Part shown: positions 18,108-26,097 of the stretch, piece by piece | Numbering within the stretch: position 1 is the first letter of the stretch | How the letters are laid out: every line of letters begins with the position of its first letter | Source: Aliivibrio salmonicida LFI1238 | Lineage (GTDB): Bacteria > Pseudomonadota > Gammaproteobacteria > Enterobacterales > Vibrionaceae | Reading direction: 5' to 3' | Length of the DNA stretch: 64,000 nt | Assembly (NCBI RefSeq): GCF_000196495.1 | Contig: NC_011313.1 | Coordinates: forward strand, 620,001-684,000 | Notes under the pieces: generated by a model | The model's database searches: none | Seen by the model: only the letters and a program-made list of their open reading frames with translations | What the model was told of the DNA's origin: nothing | Position numbers and translations under genes: made by a program

Positions 18108-19109
18108 TTATGCGTTTAAAAAGGCAATAAACGTATCGATATCATCTTTTGAAATGTCTTTATGTGTCACAAAACGGATAGGGTTACCCGCAGAGATTAA
18201 GATATCTTGCTGTTGAGCTTTTTGTTCAATATGGTGTATATCAACGTTCGCGTCTAATTTTGCAAATACGATATTTGTTTGAATATGTTCAACATTGACA
18301 GAAAAACCATCCACCGTATTCAATTGTTTAGCAAGGTATTTTGCGTTGCTGTGGTCTATAGCTAACTGAGGAACTTGCTCAGTTAACGCCAATTTACCTG
18401 CGGCGGCAAGGATACCGGCTTGACGCATGCCACCACCTAACATTTTTCTAATGCGGCGTGCTTTCTGGATATACTCTTTCGGGCCTAACAACAAAGAACC
18501 AATGGGTGCCGATAACCCTTTTGATAAACAGATAGTCATGCTATCAAAATGCTGTGCGATTTCTTTAATATCAACATTAAGTGCTGTTGCTGCGTTATAA
18601 ACACGAGCGCCGTCTAAGTGAAGCGCTAAATTATGCTTATTAACAAACTCACGAGCTTGAGCAAGATAAGATAATGGCAACACTTTCCCATTAATTGTAT
18701 TTTCAAGACTTAACAATTTTGTACGAGCAAAATGAAAATCATCGGCTTTAATCGCAGCTGCTAGTTTTGTAAAACACAACGAGCCGTCTGGATTATTCTC
18801 AATCGGTTGAGGTTGGATTGAACCTAAAACCGCCGCTCCGCCAGCTTCGTATTTGTAGTTATGCGCTTGTTGCCCACATAAATACTCATCACCACGTTCA
18901 CAATGCGTCATTAAGCCGAGCAAATTAGCTTGAGTACCTGAAGAGGTAAATAATGCCGCTTCAAATCCATGACGCTCTGCGGTCCATTGTTCTAACTCAT
19001 TTACAGTCGGGTCATCACCATAAACGTCATCACCGACAAGGGCATTAGCCATTGCATCACGCATAGCTTGAGTTGGACGGGTTACGGTGTCAGAGCGAAA
19101 ATCAATCAT
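18108..19109 (-). CDS. ltaE: Low-specificity L-threonine aldolase
   Basis: 333 residues from MIDFRSDTVTRPTQAMRDAM, the usual start of LtaE; the frame stays open another 34 codons upstream but these are not conserved. It is a PLP fold-type I enzyme with LHLDGARVYNAA (the PLP-binding Asp) and CLSKGLSAPIGS carrying the Schiff-base Lys. It cleaves L-threonine and L-allo-threonine to glycine and acetaldehyde. Single gene, convergent with mlc. Confidence 0.94.
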   Translation of the reverse strand: MIDFRSDTVTRPTQAMRDAMANALVGDDVYGDDPTVNELEQWTAERHGFEAALFTSSGTQANLLGLMTHCERGDEYLCGQQAHNYKYEAGGAAVLGSIQPQPIENNPDGSLCFTKLAAAIKADDFHFARTKLLSLENTINGKVLPLSYLAQAREFVNKHNLALHLDGARVYNAATALNVDIKEIAQHFDSMTICLSKGLSAPIGSLLLGPKEYIQKARRIRKMLGGGMRQAGILAAAGKLALTEQVPQLAIDHSNAKYLAKQLNTVDGFSVNVEHIQTNIVFAKLDANVDIHHIEQKAQQQDILISAGNPIRFVTHKDISKDDIDTFIAFLNA

Positions 19110-19478
19110 GCTTCTTCCTTGATTACCATTTATTACTAGAGAGGGTTTCTTGCCATTATTATATATTTCAACAACGCTATAATAGTGTTTATAAATGTAA
19201 CAATCCATCACTAAAAATACATGTATTGGAATTTAATGTCATAATCGTTAATTCGATTCAACGAAAATAAACCTAATTTTCACATCCTTCTCATGATCAA
19301 ATAACAACGGTTAAGCATTATTATTAACGAATAAAAAGGTCATAAATTGGGAAATATGACTAATTAGGTAGTTATAATGATTGTTTATCAAACAATTATG
19401 TAAATATGTAACTATAACCACTATTGAAATTACATTATACTCAAGATAAATGTGACATCTGAAATGTAAGGGAATGTA
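19110..19478 (+). promoter_or_regulatory. 369-bp intergenic region, ltaE and ravA promoters
   Basis: An AT-rich divergent spacer with no credible ORF. It contains a 17-bp interrupted palindrome at 19380-19396 (ATTGTTT-ATC-AAACAAT) about 85 bp before ravA, which could be an operator, and a TATACT hexamer just before 19445. The promoter itself cannot be placed with confidence. Confidence 0.4.
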
Positions 19479-21119
19479 ATGCAAGGTACCTCAATTAAAA
19501 CCAGTGCAGAACGCGCATTGTTGTCTGAGCGAATTCAAAAATTGACGACGGCATTGTCTGATGGCGTCTATGAGCGTGAAGATACAATGCGTCTCTGTTT
19601 GCTTGCCGCGCTCTCTGGTGAAAGTGTCTTCTTACTTGGCCCTCCGGGTATTGCAAAAAGTTTAATTGCGAAACGTTTAATAAAAGCATTTGATAACAGT
19701 CGTTACTTTGAATATTTAATGACGCGCTTTTCAACACCAGAAGAGGTTTTTGGACCGTTGTCTATCCAAGAATTGAAAGACAACGGTAAATACGTGCGCT
19801 TAACTGATGGTTACCTTCCTGATGCCCAAGTGGTTTTTCTCGATGAAATTTGGAAAGCGGGACCAGCAATATTAAACACGCTACTTACCGTAGTGAATGA
19901 AAAAACGTTTAAAAACGGCAATGAAATCCTTCCTGTACCCATGCGATTACTGATATCTGCATCCAATGAATTACCAGACGAAGACAGTGGCTTAGATGCG
20001 CTATATGACCGAATGCTGGTTCGTGTTTTCGTTAATCGCATTCAAAATAAAAACAACTTTAAATCCATGTTAATGACGGGCACGATTCAGGAAACTGAAA
20101 TTGATCCTAGCCTTGTTGTGACTGATGCTGAATATCATCAATGGCAAAAAGACTTGGATGGATTGGCATTGACCGATTCTGTGTTTGAAAAGCTGTTTGA
20201 ATTAAAGAATATGATTGATTTGCAATCTGGTGATGGATTGTATGTTTCCGATCGTCGTTGGAAAAAATCAGTAAAATTGCTTAAAGCAGCGGCTTTCTCT
20301 AGTGGCCGTAATGAAATTAATCCAATGGATTTGTTATTGCTTCAAGATTGCTTGTGGACAACTCCAGCAAACCGCGAAGAAGTCAGAGAAACCATTCGAC
20401 GTTTCGCGTCAGAAAAAGCCTTTGAGCAACAAGACGTATCAATGAATATTGAGATGATTCAAGCTGATATAGCGGACATGGAAGCCGCGGTATTGGTGAA
20501 ACAAGGCATCGAATTACATATTGAAAGTGGTGGAAATCGTCTCATTAAGAAAGAGAGCTACGAGTTTAATTTTTCAAAAGGTAAACGTTATAGTGTAGGC
20601 AATGCCCATCAATTAATTAAATTAGTAATGTTACAGTCTAATATGTCTGTATCTGAAGGTGAAAAAGGCGACAGTCGTTGGGTGTATGTGAATCCTGATG
20701 ATATAGCAAAACAAATGAAAGAGGGGCAAGCGGAGGTTTATGGTTATGTTAACCAAAATCCAAGCTTGTGCATGCTGCACTTTGAATTGGATGCGGATTC
20801 TCGTCTTGTCATTAAAGACATTGCAAATCGTTCCGTACTCGTTGGTATGGTTGGTCATAATAATCCAACAGACGCTCAATTTACTCAATGGGCAGAGCAA
20901 GTTGAAGAGAACAAGAAAAAACTAAACGAAGCGGATCATCAATTGCGTATGAGCCGAACTCAATTCCATGCAGCTTTACCTCATAACTTCATAGAAGAGA
21001 GTTTGCCATCAGTGATTGAAAACAGCTTACAGTTGTTGTCTCAGCGAATTGAAGGGTGTAAAACTCAATTTGAAAACGCGAGTCGTCGTATGTTGAAATT
21101 CAGTGATTATTACTCTTAA
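19479..21119 (+). CDS. ravA: MoxR-type AAA+ ATPase RavA
   Basis: 546 residues, longer than E. coli RavA (498). The Walker A region is GPPGIAKS near residue 54 and Walker B is VFLDEIWK near 118, with sensor SASNELP. The AAA+ core matches E. coli RavA almost residue for residue (LLGPPGIAKSLIA, EYLMTRFSTPEEVFGPLSI). The C-terminal LARA-like discontinuous region is divergent. RavA forms hexamers with ViaA and in E. coli interacts with lysine decarboxylase and respiratory complexes, modulating aminoglycoside sensitivity. It has a good ribosome site (AAGGGAATGTAATG) and is followed 27 bp later by viaA. Confidence 0.94.
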   Translation: MQGTSIKTSAERALLSERIQKLTTALSDGVYEREDTMRLCLLAALSGESVFLLGPPGIAKSLIAKRLIKAFDNSRYFEYLMTRFSTPEEVFGPLSIQELKDNGKYVRLTDGYLPDAQVVFLDEIWKAGPAILNTLLTVVNEKTFKNGNEILPVPMRLLISASNELPDEDSGLDALYDRMLVRVFVNRIQNKNNFKSMLMTGTIQETEIDPSLVVTDAEYHQWQKDLDGLALTDSVFEKLFELKNMIDLQSGDGLYVSDRRWKKSVKLLKAAAFSSGRNEINPMDLLLLQDCLWTTPANREEVRETIRRFASEKAFEQQDVSMNIEMIQADIADMEAAVLVKQGIELHIESGGNRLIKKESYEFNFSKGKRYSVGNAHQLIKLVMLQSNMSVSEGEKGDSRWVYVNPDDIAKQMKEGQAEVYGYVNQNPSLCMLHFELDADSRLVIKDIANRSVLVGMVGHNNPTDAQFTQWAEQVEENKKKLNEADHQLRMSRTQFHAALPHNFIEESLPSVIENSLQLLSQRIEGCKTQFENASRRMLKFSDYYS

Positions 21120-21146
21120 CGTGTATTCGTAGGTATAAGGAAATTT

Positions 21147-22595
21147 ATGTTAGGTGTTGATGCGTTAAATTTGGTGATGATGGTTGCGGAATCTGGGATG
21201 ATTGATTCATCCATAACAGAGATATTGTCACGCCCACAATTTTTGACGGCAGCAAAATCAAACCCCAACATTAAACCGACCATTAAGAATCACATTCTTA
21301 AGTGGAGTGGTCGTGTTAAACATAAGATGACTAAAGTGTGTGAAACGGAACGGATTCAAGATGAACTCGCTTTATATCAAGAAGTGATTTATTGGAGTGA
21401 ATCTGAGTTTTACACGAATGTTGATGATGTCGTCGCTAAGTTGAAATGGCATTCTGCATTTTACGTAGAAGCAAAAGAGTTAGTAAATAATAACAAAGGG
21501 TTAATGAATCCTATGTTTCCACGATTCTTTTGCGAACGGTGGTATCAAAGTTTATCTGACTCGATCAAAATAGCACAAGTAACCGAATTAAAAGAAGACA
21601 AAGAAAAGCTACTGGCTGATTTGTATCAACGGATAGAAACGTTAAAAACAATGGAGTCAGTCACTGTGGAAGGTGACGATACTCAAATTGGAAAATTATG
21701 GGACATGGCTTCGGCTAAGTTAACCAAATCCAATGTTGATATCATGAAGCTACACGCGCGTTTTTTGAAAAAGAATAAAGGATTGCAAGACATCGCCTCT
21801 AAACTTGGTCGAATGGCCAACGATGTTCAGGATCCTAATCTTTCACAAGGAATGGCTGAAGAAGTTAAAGTCATTGAAGAGAAAAGTGATTTTGTTACCG
21901 ACGATATTGTTGGAATAAAAGAAGGCGATGATTTAAGTCGTTTACTTCCTAACGAGACTTTGTTTTTATCTCATCCCGAATTAGAAGTTATCTTTTATCA
22001 ACATCTCGTTGATAAGCGGTTAATGAATTATCGAATGGAAGGGGCGGATCGAAAGCTTCGGAAAATAACCACACAATCGAGAGCTTCTGGTGATGTGATG
22101 GTAGATAAAGGCCCTTTTGTTGTTTGTATTGATGCCTCAGGCTCGATGAGCGGATTTCCTGAACAATGTGCAAAAGCACTGGCTTATGGGTTAATGCAGA
22201 TAGCGTTAGCGGAAGGACGAGATTGCTATGTTATTTTGTTTTCTACGCAACAAATTACTTATGAGTTAAGTAAACAAGACGGACTGAAAGAAGTTGCTGA
22301 TTTTTTATCGTATCAATTTCATGGTGGAACGGATCTTGAACCCGTATTAGAGCAGTCTATAGAGCTTATGCGGGGTGATAAATATAAGAATGCGGATTTA
22401 GTCGTTTTATCTGACTTTATTGCACCTACGCACTCTGAGCGCATTGATGGAATGGTCGGGGAGTTAAAGAAGCATCAAAATCGTTTTCATGCGGTGTGCT
22501 TGTCTAAATATGGTAATCCAGCATTAATGGAGATGTTTGATCACACATGGTCATATCATCCATCAATGCTAGGCAGGTTAACGCAAATCCGATAA
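21147..22595 (+). CDS. viaA: VWA-domain protein ViaA, RavA partner
   Basis: 482 residues. The C-terminal von Willebrand A domain begins with the MIDAS sequence DASGSMSG near residue 328, and GGTDLEP and LSDFIAP supply further metal-site residues. The N-terminal half is helical and matches the ViaA-specific domain. It works with RavA as a MoxR-VWA chaperone-like pair. The ribosome site AAGGAAATTT precedes the ATG, and the operon ends here, convergent with the small gene at 22604. Confidence 0.94.
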   Translation: MLGVDALNLVMMVAESGMIDSSITEILSRPQFLTAAKSNPNIKPTIKNHILKWSGRVKHKMTKVCETERIQDELALYQEVIYWSESEFYTNVDDVVAKLKWHSAFYVEAKELVNNNKGLMNPMFPRFFCERWYQSLSDSIKIAQVTELKEDKEKLLADLYQRIETLKTMESVTVEGDDTQIGKLWDMASAKLTKSNVDIMKLHARFLKKNKGLQDIASKLGRMANDVQDPNLSQGMAEEVKVIEEKSDFVTDDIVGIKEGDDLSRLLPNETLFLSHPELEVIFYQHLVDKRLMNYRMEGADRKLRKITTQSRASGDVMVDKGPFVVCIDASGSMSGFPEQCAKALAYGLMQIALAEGRDCYVILFSTQQITYELSKQDGLKEVADFLSYQFHGGTDLEPVLEQSIELMRGDKYKNADLVVLSDFIAPTHSERIDGMVGELKKHQNRFHAVCLSKYGNPALMEMFDHTWSYHPSMLGRLTQIR

Positions 22596-22603
22596 TGGAG
22601 GCG

Positions 22604-22849
22604 TTATTCTTCGTCTTTTACAAAACTCACTTTACTAAAACCTAATTTAGCAAAATAGCTGTAACGAAAATCTTTTACTGCACCTGCATCACATGATGCC
22701 ATTTCTACTTGCTTTAGCATGGTATCAAATTTAGAGATATCAATACCTTCAGCCGCCGCTGCTGCTTCAAATGGACCGTGAAATTCACGGAACGAAAAAG
22801 GGATCTCTTTCGTTTTTGATTTATAAGTATAACGAACAGTACGAGCCAT
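22604..22849 (-). CDS. Small conserved vibrio protein (DUF2960-like)
   Basis: 81 residues, basic N-terminus (MARTVRYTYKSKTKEIPFSF) and acidic end. Contains AAAAAEGIDISKF and VKDFRYSYFAKLGF. I recall this pattern as the vibrio family DUF2960; the assignment is from memory. No signal peptide or membrane helix. It lies 47 bp downstream of another conserved small gene on the same strand, so the two may share a transcript. Function unknown. Confidence 0.75.
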   Translation of the reverse strand: MARTVRYTYKSKTKEIPFSFREFHGPFEAAAAAEGIDISKFDTMLKQVEMASCDAGAVKDFRYSYFAKLGFSKVSFVKDEE

Positions 22850-22896
22850 TATTATTCCTCAATAAAAGGATGGATAGTCTCCATCCTTATCAATAA

Positions 22897-23334
22897 TTAC
22901 TTTTTGAAGATTTCAGCAAGTTCGCGTTTCATGATTGGATCACGACGTGCTTTCTTAATTTGCTTCGTTAAGTCTTTAACACAGTTATGTAACACTTGGT
23001 CAAGCAGTTGAGAGCGGTATTCCGCTTTTGCATCATCATCCATGTTTTCTGGCAAATCGATTGTTTCGAATTCTGCCATGAAATCATAACCAGCGTAGCT
23101 TTGGCTTAAAGAAACTAGTGCGTGAAATTGCTCAAAGTTGTCCAGTACGCGTTGAGCACTTACTGGCATGCCATCCCAAGATTCACGAACCGCAATTTCA
23201 GCTACTTCGTGTACAGAAACAAGCATGTGCCACATTTCTTCAGGAACGCTTTCAAACTCAATAACTTTTTTAAGTTCTGGTGAGATCGTTTCTAGATCAA
23301 TTGCTTCTTTTTGTGTATTTTCAACTTCAGACAT
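22897..23334 (-). CDS. Conserved vibrio protein (DUF3069-like)
   Basis: 145 residues, very acidic in the first half, mostly helical by composition, with a basic tail (KQIKKARRDPIMKRELAEIFKK). It resembles the gammaproteobacterial DUF3069 family as I remember it (ESVPEEMWHMLVSVHEVAEIAVRESWDGMP). No catalytic motif or membrane segment. First gene of a probable two-gene unit with the small gene at 22604. Function unknown. Confidence 0.75.
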   Translation of the reverse strand: MSEVENTQKEAIDLETISPELKKVIEFESVPEEMWHMLVSVHEVAEIAVRESWDGMPVSAQRVLDNFEQFHALVSLSQSYAGYDFMAEFETIDLPENMDDDAKAEYRSQLLDQVLHNCVKDLTKQIKKARRDPIMKRELAEIFKK

Positions 23335-23553
23335 AGGGATTTCTCGTCATATAAAAGAGAAATGGTAACCAGACCAGAAAAAATGTCAATTCTATTAATC
23401 GCATGAATGAAAATTAAGGTATAAATTGGTTTATTTTGAGTCAATAAGACGGAACAAAGCTCACATTACTCATGTAAATCCCTATATTTTAGCTAAAGAT
23501 GTTATTGGTTTTGTCGATAAGGTATCTAAGAATCCATATTATTCAGGTAACCC

Positions 23554-24192
23554 ATGTTAAGAGTTCTATCGTTATGTTTTTCCATTCTATTGGTTGGCTG
23601 TACGTCTTATAGTAATAACTTATTAGATACGGCGCCAAAAACGAAAGAAGATGCACCATATCCTACGTTTGAAGATCCATATGTTGAGTCTCAAGAAAAG
23701 GTGATTGATGTTGTGGATAGCAAGGAAGTGACTTCTGCACTTACGGGGCCAAATGGTGAACTTAAAGATGATGATATGCGAAAGGTTGCAGAGCAACTGA
23801 CTCAAATGGGGATCGTGTATCATGAAATGAGTGATGACCAACTCGTTATTACGATTCAAGAAAAAGTGCATTTTGCATCAGCACAAGCCACATTGACACC
23901 ACTAGCAACCTCATTGTTAAATCAACTTATTTCGATAATGGCAACAAAACCTGAATTGGCTTTGGTTTTAGATGGGCATACTGACATCAGTGGTAACGCG
24001 ATAAATAACCAGAATTTATCAGAAAAACGCTCAAATGAAGTGCGTCGTTATTTACTTGATAACAATCTTAATGCGAGTCAGCTTTATTCTCGTGGTTTTG
24101 GTGAATATTTACCTTTGTGTGATAACGAAACCACGCTAGGCCGTAAATGTAACCGTCGAGTAGAAATTACCGTATTAAAAATGCATTGGTAA
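23554..24192 (+). CDS. OmpA-family peptidoglycan-associated lipoprotein
   Basis: 212 residues. The signal peptide ends in lipobox LLVGC, so lipidation is expected at Cys16. A linker of about 90 residues precedes a C-terminal OmpA/MotB domain with LDGHTDISGNAINNQNLSEKR and SRGFGEYLPLCDN, plus the usual NRRVEITV ending. Such domains bind diaminopimelate in peptidoglycan and tether the outer membrane. Resembles vibrio Pal-like orphan lipoproteins. Single gene, convergent with creA. Confidence 0.88.
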   Translation: MLRVLSLCFSILLVGCTSYSNNLLDTAPKTKEDAPYPTFEDPYVESQEKVIDVVDSKEVTSALTGPNGELKDDDMRKVAEQLTQMGIVYHEMSDDQLVITIQEKVHFASAQATLTPLATSLLNQLISIMATKPELALVLDGHTDISGNAINNQNLSEKRSNEVRRYLLDNNLNASQLYSRGFGEYLPLCDNETTLGRKCNRRVEITVLKMHW

Positions 24193-24200
24193 CGCAGTGA

Positions 24201-24231
24201 GTGAATTCTCTTTATTAAAAGGAGAATTCAC
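24201..24231. terminator. Hairpin between convergent genes
   Basis: GTGAATTCTC and GAGAATTCAC form a perfect 10-bp stem around an 11-base AT loop, between the OmpA-type gene and creA. Neither side has a clear T run after the stem, so termination is only likely by position. Confidence 0.5.
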
Positions 24232-24240
24232 CCAACTATT

Positions 24241-24717
24241 TTATTCTACGGGTACGATAGGCTGTTCTTGGTAAGCTTTCGTTCCCCATAATGGTACCGT
24301 TGAGAGGCTGTGTTTGTAACTGCCAGACGTTTCTTTTGTTGAATAAGATAAATACATGATGGTTTGTGATTTTTCATCAAAAATACGACGAATCTTTAAT
24401 GTTTTGAATAAGATACTTTTTGATTTTTTGAAAACGACTTCACCAGATTTAGAACGGTCAATATTAACCATCATATCTGGTGTTATTTCTCCAGTTTGGC
24501 GACAAGAAATAGACATGTCACTTGGGTCTGCGAAATCAAGATCGGCTTCTACGTTTGCAATATGACAGGTAACGCCTGGAATTTCAGGGTCTGTTAATAC
24601 GCTAAGTTTGATGTCTTTTGTTGTAAATAAACCAAGAGAAACATCACCGACTTCATTATTATCACAACCAGAAAGTGTTAAAGTGATAACACCAAGCAGA
24701 AGGGCCTTCTTAAACAT
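24241..24717 (-). CDS. creA: CreA-family protein, predicted lipoprotein
   Basis: 158 residues. It matches E. coli CreA across the domain: DPEIPGVTCHIANVEA, ISCRQTGEI, GEVVFKKSKSILFKTLKIRRIFD and YLSYSTK. Unlike E. coli CreA it has a lipobox (LTLSGC), so it should be a lipoprotein. The two Cys in VTCH and ISCR probably form a periplasmic disulfide. Function of the family is unknown despite its name; there are no creBCD genes here. Confidence 0.85.
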   Translation of the reverse strand: MFKKALLLGVITLTLSGCDNNEVGDVSLGLFTTKDIKLSVLTDPEIPGVTCHIANVEADLDFADPSDMSISCRQTGEITPDMMVNIDRSKSGEVVFKKSKSILFKTLKIRRIFDEKSQTIMYLSYSTKETSGSYKHSLSTVPLWGTKAYQEQPIVPVE

Positions 24718-24862
24718 AATAGATTCCTAAATTGAGCAATATGAACACTTTAGCATAGGAATCTAAAAAAGTGCTTTTGTATTAAAAAACAATTTTTCTT
24801 TTATTACATGTTGTAGAGTGAACTTGAGTTTATTTTATAGTATGAATTTGTGAGTATTTATC

Positions 24863-24976
24863 ATGAAAAAACAAATGTTTGCGGCCATTATTATCGCATT
24901 AGTATTAGGTGGTTGCAGCTCAGGAGCACAACCAAAAATGTGCGTGCCTGATTTTTGCAATATCTGGGGTCAGTGA
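24863..24976 (+). CDS. Small lipoprotein, 37 residues
   Basis: A short ORF opening with MKKQMFAAIIIALVLGGCSS: a complete lipoprotein signal peptide with lipobox LGGC at Cys18. The mature part is only 20 residues (through PKMCVPDFCNIWGQ) and has two further Cys. The signal is too regular to be chance in this AT-rich gap, but there is no strong ribosome site. Membrane stress or anchoring roles are guesswork. The rest of 24718-25095 shows nothing else I can support. Confidence 0.6.
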   Translation: MKKQMFAAIIIALVLGGCSSGAQPKMCVPDFCNIWGQ

Positions 24977-25095
24977 TCTAACGCTATTTCTATAATTGTG
25001 GTGGTAGATAAAGCGTCATCACATAAGATTCAACGTATCTATTTATTATAATTAAGCTATAATCGTTAAGTTCAAGATATTGTTAGGATTCTATA

Positions 25096-25518
25096 ATGAA
25101 AGTATGTGGCGTTGAGCTAAAAGGTAGTGAAGCAATTATTTGTTTAATCAACTCATCAGATGGCATGATTGATTTGCCTGATTGTCGAGTATCTAAGTTT
25201 GATTTTACTGATCCATCAAAAGCTGAATCAATTCGTGATTTTCAGTTTAAGTTTAAAAAATTGATGGAAGATTACCAAGTTGATACTGTGGTAATCAAAG
25301 AACGCTTAATGAAAGGTAAGTTTGCTGGTGGTGCTATTGGTTTTAAACTGGAAGCAGCTATTCAGTTAATTGATACAGTTGAAGTTGAAATGCTTTCTGC
25401 TGCTGATCAAAAAGCAAGCTTAAAACGTTTTCCTGAAATGGTTCGCGTGAAAGAAATTGGTTTAAAAGGTTATCAACAAGAAGCTTATGAAACAGGCTTT
25501 GCGTTCTTGAATTTTTAA
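25096..25518 (+). CDS. DUF3010-family protein
   Basis: 140 residues, cytoplasmic, beginning MKVCGVELKGSEAIICLI. The pattern (short N-terminal beta strands with acidic residues, then VDTVVIKERLMKGKFAGGAIGFKLEAAIQLI) is that of DUF3010, a gammaproteobacterial family with an RNase H/RuvC-like look at the start (inference). Single gene with its own terminator. Confidence 0.8.
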   Translation: MKVCGVELKGSEAIICLINSSDGMIDLPDCRVSKFDFTDPSKAESIRDFQFKFKKLMEDYQVDTVVIKERLMKGKFAGGAIGFKLEAAIQLIDTVEVEMLSAADQKASLKRFPEMVRVKEIGLKGYQQEAYETGFAFLNF

Positions 25519-25526
25519 TTGATATA

Positions 25527-25551
25527 GGGATGGCTTAGCCATCCTTTTTTA
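25527..25551 (+). terminator. Intrinsic terminator after the DUF3010 gene
   Basis: GGATGGC pairs with GCCATCC around TTA, followed by seven T. Confidence 0.88.
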
Positions 25552-25566
25552 TTTGTAGGTTCCAAA

Positions 25567-26055
25567 ATGATCAATAATGAAGCATTTTATAAAAATAAAA
25601 TGGATTGGCTAAGCAGTCAAGTGGACGTGGAATTTCCTACGCCAGAAAGTATTAAAGGAAGAGACGTTTATTTATCTCAATCACTAACCGAGCAGCTTAC
25701 TTTTACTCCGGATGCCGGATTAATTAGCGATACGGTTACTGTATTACAAGTAACTGAACACCGATTGACGATTCGCTGGGCAATGACGGTAGCAAGTCAG
25801 TGGGAAAATACTTACGACGATGTTCTCGAGTTTTTGACTCAAGTAGATGTTTCTGATGAGTATCAATTATTTGTTGCTTTAGATGGAATGAAACCTGTTG
25901 CAGCCTGTATATCACAAATCATTGATGGAACAATGTATGTTTCTGATGTTGTGGTTAATGGGGATAGCATTAATGAAAACGGATTTATTAGCGCAGTTAT
26001 GGAACAACAATCTAGCCTTTCTGGGTCTAAGTTTACTTCATGTGTGAAGCTATAA
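25567..26055 (+). CDS. Hypothetical protein, possible GNAT-like fold
   Basis: 162 residues, acidic, no signal peptide. The stretch LFVALDGMKPVAACISQIIDGTMYVSDVVVN resembles the central beta strands of GNAT acetyltransferases, but the acetyl-CoA-binding Q/RxxGxG/A loop is missing, so if related it may be inactive. It begins 15 bp after the terminator of the upstream gene and ends 42 bp before the HD-GYP gene, which it may share a transcript with. Confidence 0.6.
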   Translation: MINNEAFYKNKMDWLSSQVDVEFPTPESIKGRDVYLSQSLTEQLTFTPDAGLISDTVTVLQVTEHRLTIRWAMTVASQWENTYDDVLEFLTQVDVSDEYQLFVALDGMKPVAACISQIIDGTMYVSDVVVNGDSINENGFISAVMEQQSSLSGSKFTSCVKL

Positions 26056-26097
26056 ACTTAGTTATTGTTTTCTTATGTTGAGCTCCGTAGAAATAAT

